Of a stretch of 64,000 bases of DNA, positions 1 through 9,224 are shown one piece after another. Position 1 is the first letter of the stretch; the number at the start of each line of letters is the position of its first letter. The translations under genes were made by a program, and so were the position numbers. Source of the stretch: Pseudomonas sp. PDM18 (GTDB lineage Bacteria; Pseudomonadota; Gammaproteobacteria; Pseudomonadales; Pseudomonadaceae); assembly GCF_014852585.1 (NCBI RefSeq), contig NZ_JACVBX010000017.1:1-64000 (forward strand), written 5' to 3'. The notes beneath the pieces are model-generated. The model had not been told where the DNA came from. It worked only from the letters and a program-made list of their open reading frames with translations, and searched no databases.

Positions 1-110
1 CCGACGGGGCTGGACATGCCCGCATGGAAGCGTGGGTTTTGCAGCAGGATGGCGGACAGCAGCGTACTGCCCGAGCGCGGCAAACCCGATATGAAGTGGA
101 AATTCTGCAT
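1..110 (-). CDS. Sulfotransferase family protein, N-terminus only (runs off window)
   Basis: Only the first 36 codons are present, reading leftwards from an ATG at 110. They contain FHFISGLPRSGSTLLSAIL, which is the 5'-phosphosulfate-binding P-loop of PAPS-dependent sulfotransferases (GLPRSGST), placed right at the N-terminus as the family expects. The acceptor substrate cannot be judged. It lies 149 bp downstream of and on the same strand as the M50/HlyD fusion, so it may be the fourth gene of that operon. The ribosome site upstream is weak. The family is recognised from one strong motif; the rest of the gene is not visible. Confidence 0.8.
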   Translation of the reverse strand, partial: MQNFHFISGLPRSGSTLLSAILLQNPRFHAGMSSPV

Positions 111-259
111 CCCTGCGCAACAACTCAATGGCACTTTGCAATTGCGGGATGCTATTCGGTCTGGGAAATTTCGTACAGATTTTTCGGACTGACCGCGGGA
201 GCATAGACACGCCCGCCGACCGCCCACTCCAGGCAAGGCCCGGAGTAGACATCTACGCG

Positions 260-2365
260 CTAGAAGCCGCTCTCCCGAACCCCCACCGCCGCCAGGCGCC
301 GCAGGAAGCCGCCGAGCAGCGACTCACTGCGCCCCTGCAAGCTGGCCACGCCGCGCACGGCCTGGACCGGCGCCGGGTGGTCAGCCACTAGCTCCAGACG
401 CGCGCCGTACTGGGCGTGTTCGGGGACCGCACGTTGCTCCGCATCGCGGCGTACGGCCAACGGGCCGCCCTGGTCCGACGCCAGCAGTGGCAGCGCCAGG
501 GTTGCGCTGCTGGTTGCATCCAGCTCACTCAAGCGCACCGGCAACGACGGCAGCCCCGGATCCTCGGCCACGAAACGGCCCTCAACGCCCAACGCCAGGC
601 GCTCCAGCGACTGCTGCTCGACATAACCGCGCAGCTTGGGCCGCTGCTGCCCGACCACGCGAAGCAGAACCTGGTCCGGCGCCAGCCAGACGCCTGCCTG
701 CAAGCCGCGGTCGAGATCGCGCACCACGCCATCCTGCGGCGCACGCAGCAGCAGGCGCTCGCGTTCGGCAGCCAGCCCACGGTAGTCCGCCAGTTGCTGC
801 GCGAGCTGGCTTTCCAGCACGCCGGCATCGGCGACCATCAGTGGGTTGGCCCGGCTACGGGCGATCTGCAACTGCAGCGAGCGCAGTTGCAGACCGACGA
901 TCCTCAGGCGCGCCTCAAGGTCCGGCGAGGCCAGTTCCAGCAGCGGCTCGCCCACTTTCACTGCCTGCCCCTGGCTGACCAGCAGGCGGGTAACCTGCGC
1001 TCCCACGGGGGTATGTAGCTCGCTGACCTGCGAAGCCTCCAGCACCGCCGGCACTTCCACCGACGTGCGCCAGGGCACCAGGAGCAACAGGCCGATCAGT
1101 GCCAGCCCGGCCAGGGTCGGCAGGCTGCGGCGCGGTTGCGCATGTTCGCGGTTCTGCCACCAGAACTTCAGCTCGCGGAAGATCGGCAAAGCAATGAACC
1201 AGCCCAGCTCCACCAGCATCAGGAAGATACCCAGCGCCTTGAAGAACAGGTGATAAACCGCCAAAGCGATGCCAAAGAAAAGCAGCGCACGCCAGACCCA
1301 GGAGGCATAGCCCCACGCCAGCAGGCGTCGGCGCAGCGTCGGTGGCAGAGGTTCGGGCATCGGTGCGCCGTAACCGAACAGCGTCTCGCGCAGGCGCCAG
1401 CGGCACAGGGCGAAGGCACGTCCCTGGAGGTTGTCCACGCCCAGCAGGTCGCCTAGCAGGAAGTAACCGTCGAAGCGCAGGAACGGGTTGAGGTTGATCG
1501 CCACCGTGGTCAGCCAGGTGGCGCTCGCCAGCAGGAACGCCGCCGTGCGCATCGGCCCATCGGCCAGCAGCGACCAGGCCAGCAGGGCCACGCAGGCCAG
1601 GAGCATTTCCGCCAGCACACCACCGGCACCGATCAGCAGGCGGCTACGGCGATCCTTCACGCGCCACGCGTCGGACACGTCGGTGTAGAACATCGGCAGC
1701 AGCACCACGAAGGCAATCCCCATGCTGTGCACCCGACAACCGGCGCGCTTGGCCATATAGGCGTGCCCCAGCTCATGGCAGAACTTGGCCAGCCACAGGG
1801 CAATACCGAAAGCCGCCGCACCGGACCAACTGAACAGGTAGGAAAAACTGCCGATGAAACGATCCCAATCGCGGGCCATCAGGAACAACCCCAGCGCCAG
1901 CACGAGAGGCAATCCGTAGCGCAGCAACGCGCCACCGTGCCGAGCCAGCCAGGGCCAGGTACGGTTGAGGAACGGATCGGGCCGCCACAGCGGAACCCGG
2001 AAGAACAGATACTGGTGCAACGCCTTCTGCCACACGCTTTCGCGCCGGGCGTCGACTTTGGCCGAGTAGCTGGCCCGCTGCTGCGGGTCGCAGGCGGCGA
2101 TCAGGTCATGCTCACGCAGAAAACGCTCAAGCTGGGCCAAGTCGTCTTCGCCCAGCGCGCGGCCGGAGCCCTGATTGGCCGCGGCCAGCACCGCCAGCGG
2201 CGCGCCCAGCGCCCATTGGCGTAACAGCCGCACGGCGGCTTCGCCGAGCTTGAAATAGCGACCGCGCAAAGGGTCGTTTAGCACCCATTGGGCGGCACCG
2301 TCGAAGGCCGGGGCGGCCTCGGACAGCTGCAGGTCGTCACGCAGCGCCGGCAGGCTCAAGGTCAT
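260..2365 (-). CDS. M50-type membrane metallopeptidase fused to HlyD-like adaptor
   Basis: 701 residues. After a soluble N-terminus comes a polytopic membrane part (about 145-430) with the zinc site HELGH at 197-201 and the second-motif FDGY with Asp299, as in site-2-protease/M50 proteins. A further membrane span near 445 is followed by a biotinyl-lipoyl/HlyD-like periplasmic region (about 470-660) with coiled-coil helices. Such fusions are annotated beside export machineries; by family the zinc domain could act within the membrane, and the adaptor part suggests envelope transport. The ATG overlaps the stop of the upstream adaptor gene by 4 bp (ATGA), so the two are translationally coupled. 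Substrate unknown. Confidence 0.85.
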   Translation of the reverse strand: MTLSLPALRDDLQLSEAAPAFDGAAQWVLNDPLRGRYFKLGEAAVRLLRQWALGAPLAVLAAANQGSGRALGEDDLAQLERFLREHDLIAACDPQQRASYSAKVDARRESVWQKALHQYLFFRVPLWRPDPFLNRTWPWLARHGGALLRYGLPLVLALGLFLMARDWDRFIGSFSYLFSWSGAAAFGIALWLAKFCHELGHAYMAKRAGCRVHSMGIAFVVLLPMFYTDVSDAWRVKDRRSRLLIGAGGVLAEMLLACVALLAWSLLADGPMRTAAFLLASATWLTTVAINLNPFLRFDGYFLLGDLLGVDNLQGRAFALCRWRLRETLFGYGAPMPEPLPPTLRRRLLAWGYASWVWRALLFFGIALAVYHLFFKALGIFLMLVELGWFIALPIFRELKFWWQNREHAQPRRSLPTLAGLALIGLLLLVPWRTSVEVPAVLEASQVSELHTPVGAQVTRLLVSQGQAVKVGEPLLELASPDLEARLRIVGLQLRSLQLQIARSRANPLMVADAGVLESQLAQQLADYRGLAAERERLLLRAPQDGVVRDLDRGLQAGVWLAPDQVLLRVVGQQRPKLRGYVEQQSLERLALGVEGRFVAEDPGLPSLPVRLSELDATSSATLALPLLASDQGGPLAVRRDAEQRAVPEHAQYGARLELVADHPAPVQAVRGVASLQGRSESLLGGFLRRLAAVGVRESGF

Positions 2366-3678
2366 AGCCCCAGGGTCTGGCGCAGGGCCGTCAGCGGCCG
2401 GCGCAACAGGTAGTAGCCCAGCGGCGCCCGTTCGCCATAGAGCTTGGCGGTGCCGCGCAGGCCGATGCGCGGCGGGGCCTCGTCGAAGCCAGCCAGCAGG
2501 CGGTAGGCCAGCCCACCGCCAGGCACCGGCTCGGCTTCATAGCCGATGCGCTGCAAACGCGCCGGCACTGAGGTCAGCGGCTGGTTGTCGAGAAACAGCG
2601 CCACCTCCGCATCATTGTCCAACTGCATGACGTTGCCGGTCGGCAATTCGATGCGCAGTTCGGCACTCTGCGGATCGGCAATCTCCATCAGGCGCTCGCC
2701 CGTACGCACCGGCTTGCCCGTCCAGCGTTCGGCGTCGGCAAACACCGCCACACCGCTCTGTTCTGCGCGCACTTCGCTGCGTTGCAGCAGGTCGCGGGCG
2801 TAGTCGCGCTCGGCGCGTTTCTGCTCGACACGGGCGGCCAGCAGGTCCAGCCGCGCCGCCGATTCGCCATCCTGGAAGGCACGCTGACTATTCGCTTTCA
2901 ACTCCGCCTCGGCGACCGCAAGGGCGCGCTCGGCGACATCCGCCTGGGCTTTGAGGGTGGTGGCATCGAAGCGCACCAGCAGGTCGCCGCGTTGCACCGT
3001 CTGGTTCGGTCGCACGACCACCTGGGCGATCACGCCGTCCAGCGGCGCAGCAATCACCCGCCCCCCCTTGGGCACGACTTCCGCCGGCGCCAGGGCCGAC
3101 TGGCGGATCGGCAGCAGCAACAGCAACGCAGCGGCTCCCAGCGCTACCGCAAGGCGCCTTTTCGGCCAGCGCAGACGCCACGGAAGGCGCGGCTGGAGGG
3201 CCAGCCAAGCGTGGGAGTAGGTTTCGCCCAGCTCAACCAGCAAGGCGTGTTCTGCCGAATTCCACGGTTGCTCCCGCGCCAGCCACAGACCGCCGAAACA
3301 GATTCCGGCACGGTCGCGCAGGGGCAGCCAGAACACCTGCGGCAGGCTCATCTGTTGCTGGTCCAGGCGCAGTTGCTCACTCAGCAGGTGGCAATCAACG
3401 GCACCGGGCTCGTCCAGCAGCCCCGCCGCGTGCAGCTCACTGCAGGCACCCTCGATGTAGGCCACGAACGGGGCGTTAGGCTCGACCTGGCTGATGCCGG
3501 TCAGCGCACGAACCTTGCCGGCGATGACCAGCGCACCATGGCGAAAGCCGAAGAGGGCCTGGCCGTCGTTGACCATGGCGAAGCACAGGCGCTCCAGGCT
3601 ATCGGCTGCACGCGCCTGGCGCTGCAGCCCCAGATACTGGGCGAAGGCTCGCTCGGTGCCGCTGGCGGCGGCGTTCAT
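2362..3678 (-). CDS. GAF-like / HlyD hybrid adaptor protein
   Basis: 438 residues. The first 165 or so have no signal peptide and resemble a GAF-type sensory fold (weak recognition). One membrane anchor lies near 175-195 (run of Ala/Leu), followed by a periplasmic HlyD-type region with a lipoyl half-motif, an alpha-helical hairpin with many Ala/Glu residues (about 235-300) and a second lipoyl/beta-barrel segment. The topology would put the GAF-like part in the cytoplasm and the adaptor in the periplasm. The gene overlaps both neighbours by 4 bp and so belongs to a tight three-gene operon. No inner-membrane pump (ABC or RND) is visible here; one may lie outside the window. Confidence 0.8.
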   Translation of the reverse strand: MNAAASGTERAFAQYLGLQRQARAADSLERLCFAMVNDGQALFGFRHGALVIAGKVRALTGISQVEPNAPFVAYIEGACSELHAAGLLDEPGAVDCHLLSEQLRLDQQQMSLPQVFWLPLRDRAGICFGGLWLAREQPWNSAEHALLVELGETYSHAWLALQPRLPWRLRWPKRRLAVALGAAALLLLLPIRQSALAPAEVVPKGGRVIAAPLDGVIAQVVVRPNQTVQRGDLLVRFDATTLKAQADVAERALAVAEAELKANSQRAFQDGESAARLDLLAARVEQKRAERDYARDLLQRSEVRAEQSGVAVFADAERWTGKPVRTGERLMEIADPQSAELRIELPTGNVMQLDNDAEVALFLDNQPLTSVPARLQRIGYEAEPVPGGGLAYRLLAGFDEAPPRIGLRGTAKLYGERAPLGYYLLRRPLTALRQTLGL

Positions 3679-4451
3679 GGCGCTTCCGCGAACTGCGCGG
3701 TACCGCTCATGCCAGCGACCAGCCCAGCGGTGGGCGGCACGTTGGCAATCAACAGGAGTGTCTGGCTGGCTTCGTCGATGCGCGCGCCCAGGCGCTTGAT
3801 CTCGACTTGCAGCGACTGGCCAGTTTCGTCAGGGGTGAAGCTGAATTGTGTGCCCGGTTTGAGCTTCGACAACCAGCGCGAAGGCACCAGCAGGCGAATT
3901 TCCAGGCTGCGGTTGTCGACGATCTCCAGCAGAGGCGAGCCGCTGGCGACGCTTTCAAAAGGCTGCGCCTTGCGCTGCACCACCTGGCCATCGTAAGGCG
4001 CCTGCACGCCGCAACGGCGCACCTGCACCTGATAGACCTGGGCCTGGGCCTGGGCTTCGGCCTGCTTGGCCTCGGCCAGCGCGACTTCATAACGCCCCAC
4101 GGAGTTCAGCGCGGCCAGTTGGCGGTTGTGGGAAAGCTCCTCAGACGCGGCGCGTACGCCTGCCTGGGCGGCATTGAGCTGGGCCTGGTAGGCGGAACAG
4201 TCGAAGCGCACCAGGACATCGCCCTTCTTGAAGGACTGCCCTTCGGCAAAGGGCATCTCGAGAATCCGCCCGGCCAGCTCGCTCGACAGCATCGCCTGCT
4301 CACGGGCGTGCAATACGCCACGAATGTCCCGGCTGCCCCCGGCATCGCTGGAGGAAACCGGCAACAAAGGATCAGGCGCGGGCTCCGTCGCCTGCGCACC
4401 GACCGCCAGGGCCAGCAAACTCCAGATTCCCCACACCACCTGCCTGCGCAT
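3675..4451 (-). CDS. HlyD/RND-type periplasmic adaptor subunit
   Basis: 258 residues with a Sec signal peptide (MRRQVVWGIWSLLALAVGAQA). Next comes a membrane-fusion-protein core: N-terminal lipoyl half (AGRILEMPFAEGQSFKKGD), a short Ala/Gln-rich helical hairpin (about 85-130), the second lipoyl half (APYDGQVVQRKAQPFESVA) and a beta-barrel. It is short for an RND adaptor (usually 350-400 residues), lacking an obvious membrane-proximal domain. The start has a good purine-rich ribosome site (AGGAGGGCGAGGG) directly upstream. First gene of the minus-strand export operon; its promoter must lie to the right, between 4452 and about 4700. Confidence 0.85.
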   Translation of the reverse strand: MRRQVVWGIWSLLALAVGAQATEPAPDPLLPVSSSDAGGSRDIRGVLHAREQAMLSSELAGRILEMPFAEGQSFKKGDVLVRFDCSAYQAQLNAAQAGVRAASEELSHNRQLAALNSVGRYEVALAEAKQAEAQAQAQVYQVQVRRCGVQAPYDGQVVQRKAQPFESVASGSPLLEIVDNRSLEIRLLVPSRWLSKLKPGTQFSFTPDETGQSLQVEIKRLGARIDEASQTLLLIANVPPTAGLVAGMSGTAQFAEAP

Positions 4452-4753
4452 CCCTCGCCCTCCTCTTCACGAAGCGCGAAGTCTATGTGAGCGCAGAGGC
4501 GTAGGAAATATCCGCCGAGCACTCTGCCACTATTTATTCGCGGTGGAATCGCGGTAGTGCCCAACACCAGTTGCACCAGCGCTTCTTCGATGACCTCACG
4601 CCGCCCCGGCGCCAGCGGTCCAACAGGGCTCGCAGCACGCCGCCGACGGTGTGGGTGTCGGTGTGGGTGTGGGCGAGGATGAACACCTCGGCCTCGTCTG
4701 GCTTGCGCAGTTGCTGGTCATGGTCGACCAGGCCGTGGGGCACCAAGTGAGTC
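4452..4753. other. Intergenic region with a GT-rich microrepeat
   Basis: About 300 bp between the adaptor operon and the next gene. It contains a short GTGTGGGTGTCGGTGTGGGT microrepeat near 4650-4673. A minus-strand reading from an ATG at 4755 (about 73 codons, including HTHTDTHT) can be drawn but has no clear ribosome site and an implausible Trp/Arg-rich end, so it is not called. The left part presumably holds the promoter of the HlyD operon. Confidence 0.4.
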
Positions 4754-5071
4754 ATGATGCTGCCGCGCAGGGCCGGCAGCGGGCGGGCGGTCAGCGCGTC
4801 CGGTGCCATGGTCGGCGTGTGCCTGACGGTGGTCGGCATCCTGCGCATCATAATCGGCCAACACCGCGTCGACCTGATCGGCCAGGACGTGCTCGCGGCA
4901 ATCACGGTGATCTACCTGGCCACCACCCTCGCCGCCTGCTTCGGCCTGCGTACCCGCAAGCTGCAGCGTGACCATAGCCTGGAGCGCCTCGCTGACACGC
5001 TGTTTCTGATCGGTCTGACCATCACCACGCTGACCACCGCCTTCATCGCCTGCGCCATGTCCTGCTGTTGA
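4754..5071 (+). CDS. Small three-helix membrane protein of unknown function
   Basis: 105 residues as read from the first ATG. The body (from about residue 19, MVGVCLTVVGILRIIIG) forms three hydrophobic segments: about 18-34, 45-62 and 82-101, separated by a short basic loop (RTRKLQRDHS). This looks like a common family of small uncharacterised inner-membrane proteins. The N-terminal 18 residues are not convincing: no ribosome site is seen at 4754, and the ATG at 4808 is an alternative start. No operon partner. The family assignment comes from topology only. Confidence 0.55.
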   Translation: MMLPRRAGSGRAVSASGAMVGVCLTVVGILRIIIGQHRVDLIGQDVLAAITVIYLATTLAACFGLRTRKLQRDHSLERLADTLFLIGLTITTLTTAFIACAMSCC

Positions 5072-5376
5072 ACCGGCGATGACTGGAACGGCTCGCTTCA
5101 TGAAGAGCAATCCGCTGCCCGCCTTGGCATCATTGCGACCATCGCCCTACAAACATCAGCCCGAATTGATGTCAGCCCAATCAAATATGAATTTTTCTTG
5201 ATGCAGCAGCACCCTACTCTGGCTACGCGCTGCACTGACAGCGCCAGCTACTCAGCCGTCCTCTAGAGACGCGGGTTCTCGATAACAACTCCAACTGCCC
5301 CGAGGATCTCCCATGCGCCTTCGCTCGCTCATGCCTGGCCGTGAATCCCCCTTTTCCCTCAACACCGGAGGCCGGC
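5072..5376. other. Intergenic leader of the APC permease gene
   Basis: About 305 bp with no convincing gene on either strand. An AT-richer patch at about 5160-5205 (AATCAAATATGAATTTTTCTTGATG) is the most likely place for the promoter of the downstream permease, since it stands out from the G/C-rich surroundings. No certain -35/-10 pair or hairpin was recognised. Confidence 0.35.
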
Positions 5377-6876
5377 ATGTCTGACCTTCGCCGCTCCACC
5401 GCCGCCAATGGCGACGAAAGCCTGCTCGCCAGCCACGGCTATCGCCAGGAGCTGGATCGCGGGCTGAACCTGTGGTCATCCTTCTCGGTCGGCTTCGCCA
5501 CCATTTCCCCAGTCGTCGGTATCTACTCGGTGATGTCCCTCGGCGCCATGAGCGTCGGGCCGTCGTGGGTGTGGATCGTGCCCCTGTGCCTTCTGCTGCA
5601 GCTGACCGTGGCGCTGGTGTACGCGGAGTTGTCTTCGCAGTTCCCCCTGGCCGGCGGCTGCTACCAGTGGGTACGCCGGCTGATCGGCGACCGCGCGGCC
5701 TGGTTCACCGGCTTCCTCTACCTCGCCTCCGCCCTCGCCTCGCTGACCACGGTCGCCTACCTGGGCGGTTTCTGGCTCGGCCTGCTGGTTATCGGCGAGC
5801 CGCCATCGGCCAACGTGCAGGTGCTCTGCGGCGCGGCGCTGCTGGCCCTGGGGCTGGGAGTGAACCTGCTGGGCATCAATCCGCTGAAGTACTTCGTCAA
5901 CGCAGGCATCTTCGCCGAGGCCATCGCTTCCATCGGCATCGGTGTGCTGTTGCTGCTGTTCTTCCGCAACCACTCCTTCGAGCTGCTGTTCAGCAGCCTG
6001 AATGCCCTGGAAGTCTCCGGCGGAACCTACTGGTCGGGCTTCCTCACAGCGCTGGCGGTCGGCGGCTGGGCCTTCCTCGGCTTCGACGCCTGCTCGCAGA
6101 TTTCCGAGGAAACAACTGACGCCCGCGTCTCGACCCCGCGCGCCATCCTGCGCTCGATGTTGGTAGTCGGGCTGACTGTGATGCTCACCGCGTTCGCCGT
6201 CACCCTGTCGTACAAGGACCCCGCCGCCGTGGTCAGCGGGCAGATCATCGACCCGGTGACACCCGCCGTGGTGGACGCCTTCGGCGCCTGGGCCGAGCGG
6301 CCGTTCGTGGCCATCGTGCTGGTCGCATTTGTTGCCTGCGTGGTGTCGGTGCAGACCTACATCGGCCGCGCCATCTTCGGCATGGCCCGCGATAAAATCC
6401 TTCCCGGCTCCGCCCTGTTGCGCCGCGTGGACAAGCGCAAGGTGCCAATGGCCGCGATGGTCTGCAGCACCCTGCTGGCGAGCCTGGGCCTGGCGCTGGG
6501 GCTGAACGCCACTGCGGTCGGCACGCTGATCGCCTTCGGCAGCGGCGGCTTCTTCTTCGTCTTCCTGATCGTTGCCGCCAGCGCGCTGTATGCCCGCCTA
6601 AGCGGTCGCTGGGACCCGGACAAGGGCGCACTGAAGCTGGGCCGCAAGGGCCTGGTGGTCAACGTCATCGCCGTGGTCTGGCTGGTGTTCGAGGCAATCA
6701 ACGTGGCCTGGCCGCGGGAGATGCTCGCCCCGCCTGGCGCGCCCTGGTTCCAGGTCTGGGCGGTGGTCGTGGTGTTCTCCGTGCTCGCCCTGTTCGGCCT
6801 GGCCTACCTGTTCATCGCCAAGCCGCACCGCCGCATCGCCACCAGCCTGAGCTTCGCCGGCCGCGCGGTCGGCTGA
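5377..6876 (+). CDS. APC-superfamily amino acid/amine permease
   Basis: 499 residues with twelve predicted membrane spans and the APC signature near the N-terminus (LNLWSSFSVGFATISPVVGI), typical of the amino-acid/choline/GABA permease branch. It would import an amino acid or amine by proton symport. The ATG at 5377 is chosen because CGGAGGCCGGC sits just upstream; an in-frame GTG at 5341 lacks this. A hairpin follows the stop, and the next gene is an iron-type alcohol dehydrogenase on the same strand, so uptake followed by oxidation of an amino alcohol is a plausible pairing (inference). Substrate not determinable. Confidence 0.88.
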   Translation: MSDLRRSTAANGDESLLASHGYRQELDRGLNLWSSFSVGFATISPVVGIYSVMSLGAMSVGPSWVWIVPLCLLLQLTVALVYAELSSQFPLAGGCYQWVRRLIGDRAAWFTGFLYLASALASLTTVAYLGGFWLGLLVIGEPPSANVQVLCGAALLALGLGVNLLGINPLKYFVNAGIFAEAIASIGIGVLLLLFFRNHSFELLFSSLNALEVSGGTYWSGFLTALAVGGWAFLGFDACSQISEETTDARVSTPRAILRSMLVVGLTVMLTAFAVTLSYKDPAAVVSGQIIDPVTPAVVDAFGAWAERPFVAIVLVAFVACVVSVQTYIGRAIFGMARDKILPGSALLRRVDKRKVPMAAMVCSTLLASLGLALGLNATAVGTLIAFGSGGFFFVFLIVAASALYARLSGRWDPDKGALKLGRKGLVVNVIAVVWLVFEAINVAWPREMLAPPGAPWFQVWAVVVVFSVLALFGLAYLFIAKPHRRIATSLSFAGRAVG

Positions 6877-6895
6877 GCCGTCGACTGAATCACCC

Positions 6896-6915
6896 GCGCC
6901 GGTACGCACCGGCGC
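6896..6915 (+). terminator. Hairpin between permease and dehydrogenase genes
   Basis: GCGCCGGT and ACCGGCGC form a perfect 8-bp stem around an ACGC loop, followed by a pyrimidine-rich run (CTCTCCTTTCCTTCT). It could terminate or attenuate transcription between the two genes. The T-tract is interrupted, so efficiency is uncertain. Confidence 0.5.
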
Positions 6916-6992
6916 CTCTCCTTTCCTTCTGCCCTGCCGGTCCGCCCTGAGCCCCGGCACGGGCAGGTCATGCCTGAAATCCGGAGCTTCCC

Positions 6993-8174
6993 ATGTCCAC
7001 CCTGAACTACTGGAACTACCCCACGGAAATCCTCTGCGGTGTCGGCGCCCTCGACCAACTGGCCGAGCGCTGCCGCCTCGCCGGAATGCGTAAGCCGCTG
7101 CTGGTCACCGACCCCGGCATGCTCGAACTGCCGCCGCTGCATGAAGTGCGTCGGCGCCTGGAAGCCGCCGGCATCGACTACGCGCTGTTCCACGGCTTCT
7201 CCAGCAACCCTGCGCTAGAGGAAGTCTCCACCGGCGCCCTGGCCCTGGCCGAAGGCGGCCATGACTCGCTGATCGCCCTGGGTGGCGGCAGTGCGCTGGA
7301 CGCGGCCAAGGGCATCGCCCTGCTCAGCCGCGACATCGATGGCCTGAGCCACTTCGAATGGTCGCAGCTGATCGAGCACTACCCGACCCTGGGCGATCAC
7401 CCTGCACTCGACCTGCCGCCGCTGATCGCCATCCCCACCACTGCCGGCACCGGCTCCGAGCTGGGCCGCGAAGCCGTGCTGACCGACACCTCGCGCGGCA
7501 TAAAGATCGTCGTCGGCCACCGCGAATTGCTGGCCCGCTCGGTGATCCTCGACCCGGTGCTGACCGTCGGCCTGCCGAAACCGCTCACCGCCGCCACCGG
7601 CATGGACGCCCTGACTCATCACCTGGAATCGCTGTTCTCGCCGCTCTACCACCCCATGTCCGCCGGCGTCGCCCTCGAAGGCGTGCGCCTGGTGAAGGAG
7701 CACCTGCAGCGCGCCGTCCACAACGGAACCGACCTGGCCGCCCGCGAAGGCATGCTGGTGGCCTCGGCCAGTGCCGCCGTGGCCTTCCAGAAAGGCCTCG
7801 GCGGCGTGCATGCGATGGCCCACCCGCTGGGCGCGAAGCACCACAAGCACCACGGCCTGCTCAACGCGGTGCTGTTGCCCTATGTGCTGGTGGCCAACCG
7901 CTCGGCCATCGAGGCGGACGCCACGCGTCTCGCCCGCTACCTGGAGTTGCCGGAAGCCAGTTTCGACGGTCTGCTCGGCTGGGTGCTGGAACTGCGCTCG
8001 TCCGTGGGCATTCCGCATACGCTCAAGGAACTGGGCCTGGACGGCGAAGACGCGCAATGGGTCGGCGAGCAGGCCGTGGCGGACATTTCCTCCTCCGAGA
8101 CCAATGCCCTGCCACTGCAAGCCGGGGACTACTCGCGCATCTACCTCAACGCGGTCAACGGCGTACTCGCCTGA
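6993..8174 (+). CDS. Iron-containing (group III) alcohol dehydrogenase
   Basis: 393 residues, normal for the family. It carries the dinucleotide-binding GGGSALDAAK at 97-106, the PTTAGTGSE loop near 149-156, and the metal ligands expected from FucO-type enzymes: Asp205 and His209 in GMDALTHH, His273 in GVHAMAH, His287 in HKHHGL. It should oxidise an alcohol with NAD(P)+ in the cytoplasm. The alcohol is unknown. A GGAGC ribosome site precedes the ATG. It follows the APC permease by 116 bp and converges with a LysR gene, which suggests a small catabolic unit. Confidence 0.9.
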   Translation: MSTLNYWNYPTEILCGVGALDQLAERCRLAGMRKPLLVTDPGMLELPPLHEVRRRLEAAGIDYALFHGFSSNPALEEVSTGALALAEGGHDSLIALGGGSALDAAKGIALLSRDIDGLSHFEWSQLIEHYPTLGDHPALDLPPLIAIPTTAGTGSELGREAVLTDTSRGIKIVVGHRELLARSVILDPVLTVGLPKPLTAATGMDALTHHLESLFSPLYHPMSAGVALEGVRLVKEHLQRAVHNGTDLAAREGMLVASASAAVAFQKGLGGVHAMAHPLGAKHHKHHGLLNAVLLPYVLVANRSAIEADATRLARYLELPEASFDGLLGWVLELRSSVGIPHTLKELGLDGEDAQWVGEQAVADISSSETNALPLQAGDYSRIYLNAVNGVLA

Positions 8175-8177
8175 GGG

Positions 8178-9080
8178 TTAACCGCCGAGGCCGTGCACGC
8201 TCAGCAGGTCTTCTATAAAGGCGCGGGCGGCCTCACTGCGGGGCCGCCCGGCGTAAGTGATCATGCTGTGGGTCACCTCGTAGCAGAGCTTCTCCGGTAG
8301 CAGCGGCTTCATCCGACCGCGCTCGACCCAGATGTTCGCGTAGTGGGTCGGCAGGTAGCCCAGGTGCGTGCCGGCCAGCACCGAATGCGCCACCGCCTCC
8401 ATGTGATGCGCGGTGGCGCTGCTGCGTTCGGGGCGGAACGGCAGTTCCTGGTCCGCCGGCAGGAAGCCATGGCGCACCCAGTTGTACTCGGCGATCTGCT
8501 TCAGCGTCGGCTTGCGCGCAGTGAACAGCGGATGGCGCTCGCCGCAGAACACGCCGATCTCCTCGGTGTACAGCGGCAGGTAATCCAGGGTCGGCCGGGT
8601 GCGGCTGAAGTAGGAAATCGCCAGGTCCAGCTGACCGTCGATCACCGCCAGCTCCAGCTCGGTGGGCGAGTTCACGTAGAGGTTCAGCTGCACATCCTGC
8701 TCACGGCCGTGGAAGGCCGCCAGGGTCTCGTCGAAGCGCGCCTGCGGCAATGTCGTGACGTTGTCCGCCAGCCCCAGGTACAGCTCACCGACCAGTTGCC
8801 CGGACAGCGCCTGCGCCTGGTCGCGGAACAGCCCGATGGCGTCGAACATCGTCTGCGACGCTTCGAGAATCCGCTGCCCCTTCGCCGTCAGGCGGAAGCC
8901 GCCCTTGCCACGCTCGCACAATCGATAGCCCAGGCGCTTTTCCAGGCTGCCGATGTGCATGCTGATGTTCGACTGGCTCATGTTCAGCTCGGCCTGCGCC
9001 GCGGTGAAGCCGCCGCACTTCACCACGGAGGCGAAGATGCGCAGCAGGCGCAGATCGAGGTCGGTGAAATTCCTGAGCAT
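8178..9080 (-). CDS. LysR-family transcriptional regulator
   Basis: 300 residues: N-terminal winged helix (about 8-67, with FTAAQAELNMSQSNISMHIG as the recognition helix region) and a substrate-binding domain to the C-terminus. It ends 3 bp from the stop of the alcohol dehydrogenase gene (convergent). Because it does not read divergently from the permease/dehydrogenase pair, control of that pair is only suggested by proximity. Effector unknown. Confidence 0.9.
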   Translation of the reverse strand: MLRNFTDLDLRLLRIFASVVKCGGFTAAQAELNMSQSNISMHIGSLEKRLGYRLCERGKGGFRLTAKGQRILEASQTMFDAIGLFRDQAQALSGQLVGELYLGLADNVTTLPQARFDETLAAFHGREQDVQLNLYVNSPTELELAVIDGQLDLAISYFSRTRPTLDYLPLYTEEIGVFCGERHPLFTARKPTLKQIAEYNWVRHGFLPADQELPFRPERSSATAHHMEAVAHSVLAGTHLGYLPTHYANIWVERGRMKPLLPEKLCYEVTHSMITYAGRPRSEAARAFIEDLLSVHGLGG

Positions 9081-9224
9081 GGGCAGAGTCCGGCGCCGGG
9101 CGGGCGGCTAGTCTACTGCAGAGGGCGGAGCCAGTCCCGCTGGTCAGATCCGATGGAATCCCCGGCGCGCCCGCGAGTCCTTCTTCAGATACCCCTCACA
9201 GACCATCCAGCACGGAGAGACGCC

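Noticed and set aside
4640-4680. Possible tandem repeat or CRISPR-like element (GTGTGGGTGTCGG)
   Set aside because: Only a few degenerate units of 6 bp; no spacers and no cas genes nearby.
4534-4905. Minus-strand frame with HTHTDTHT and Trp/Arg-rich end
   Set aside because: It is mostly the shadow of a GT-rich microrepeat and has no ribosome site; the plus-strand membrane protein next to it fits the sequence better.
5472-6119. Long plus-strand open frame inside the APC permease gene
   Set aside because: Arg/Pro-rich translation in an alternative frame of a clearly real, high-GC gene; a shadow.
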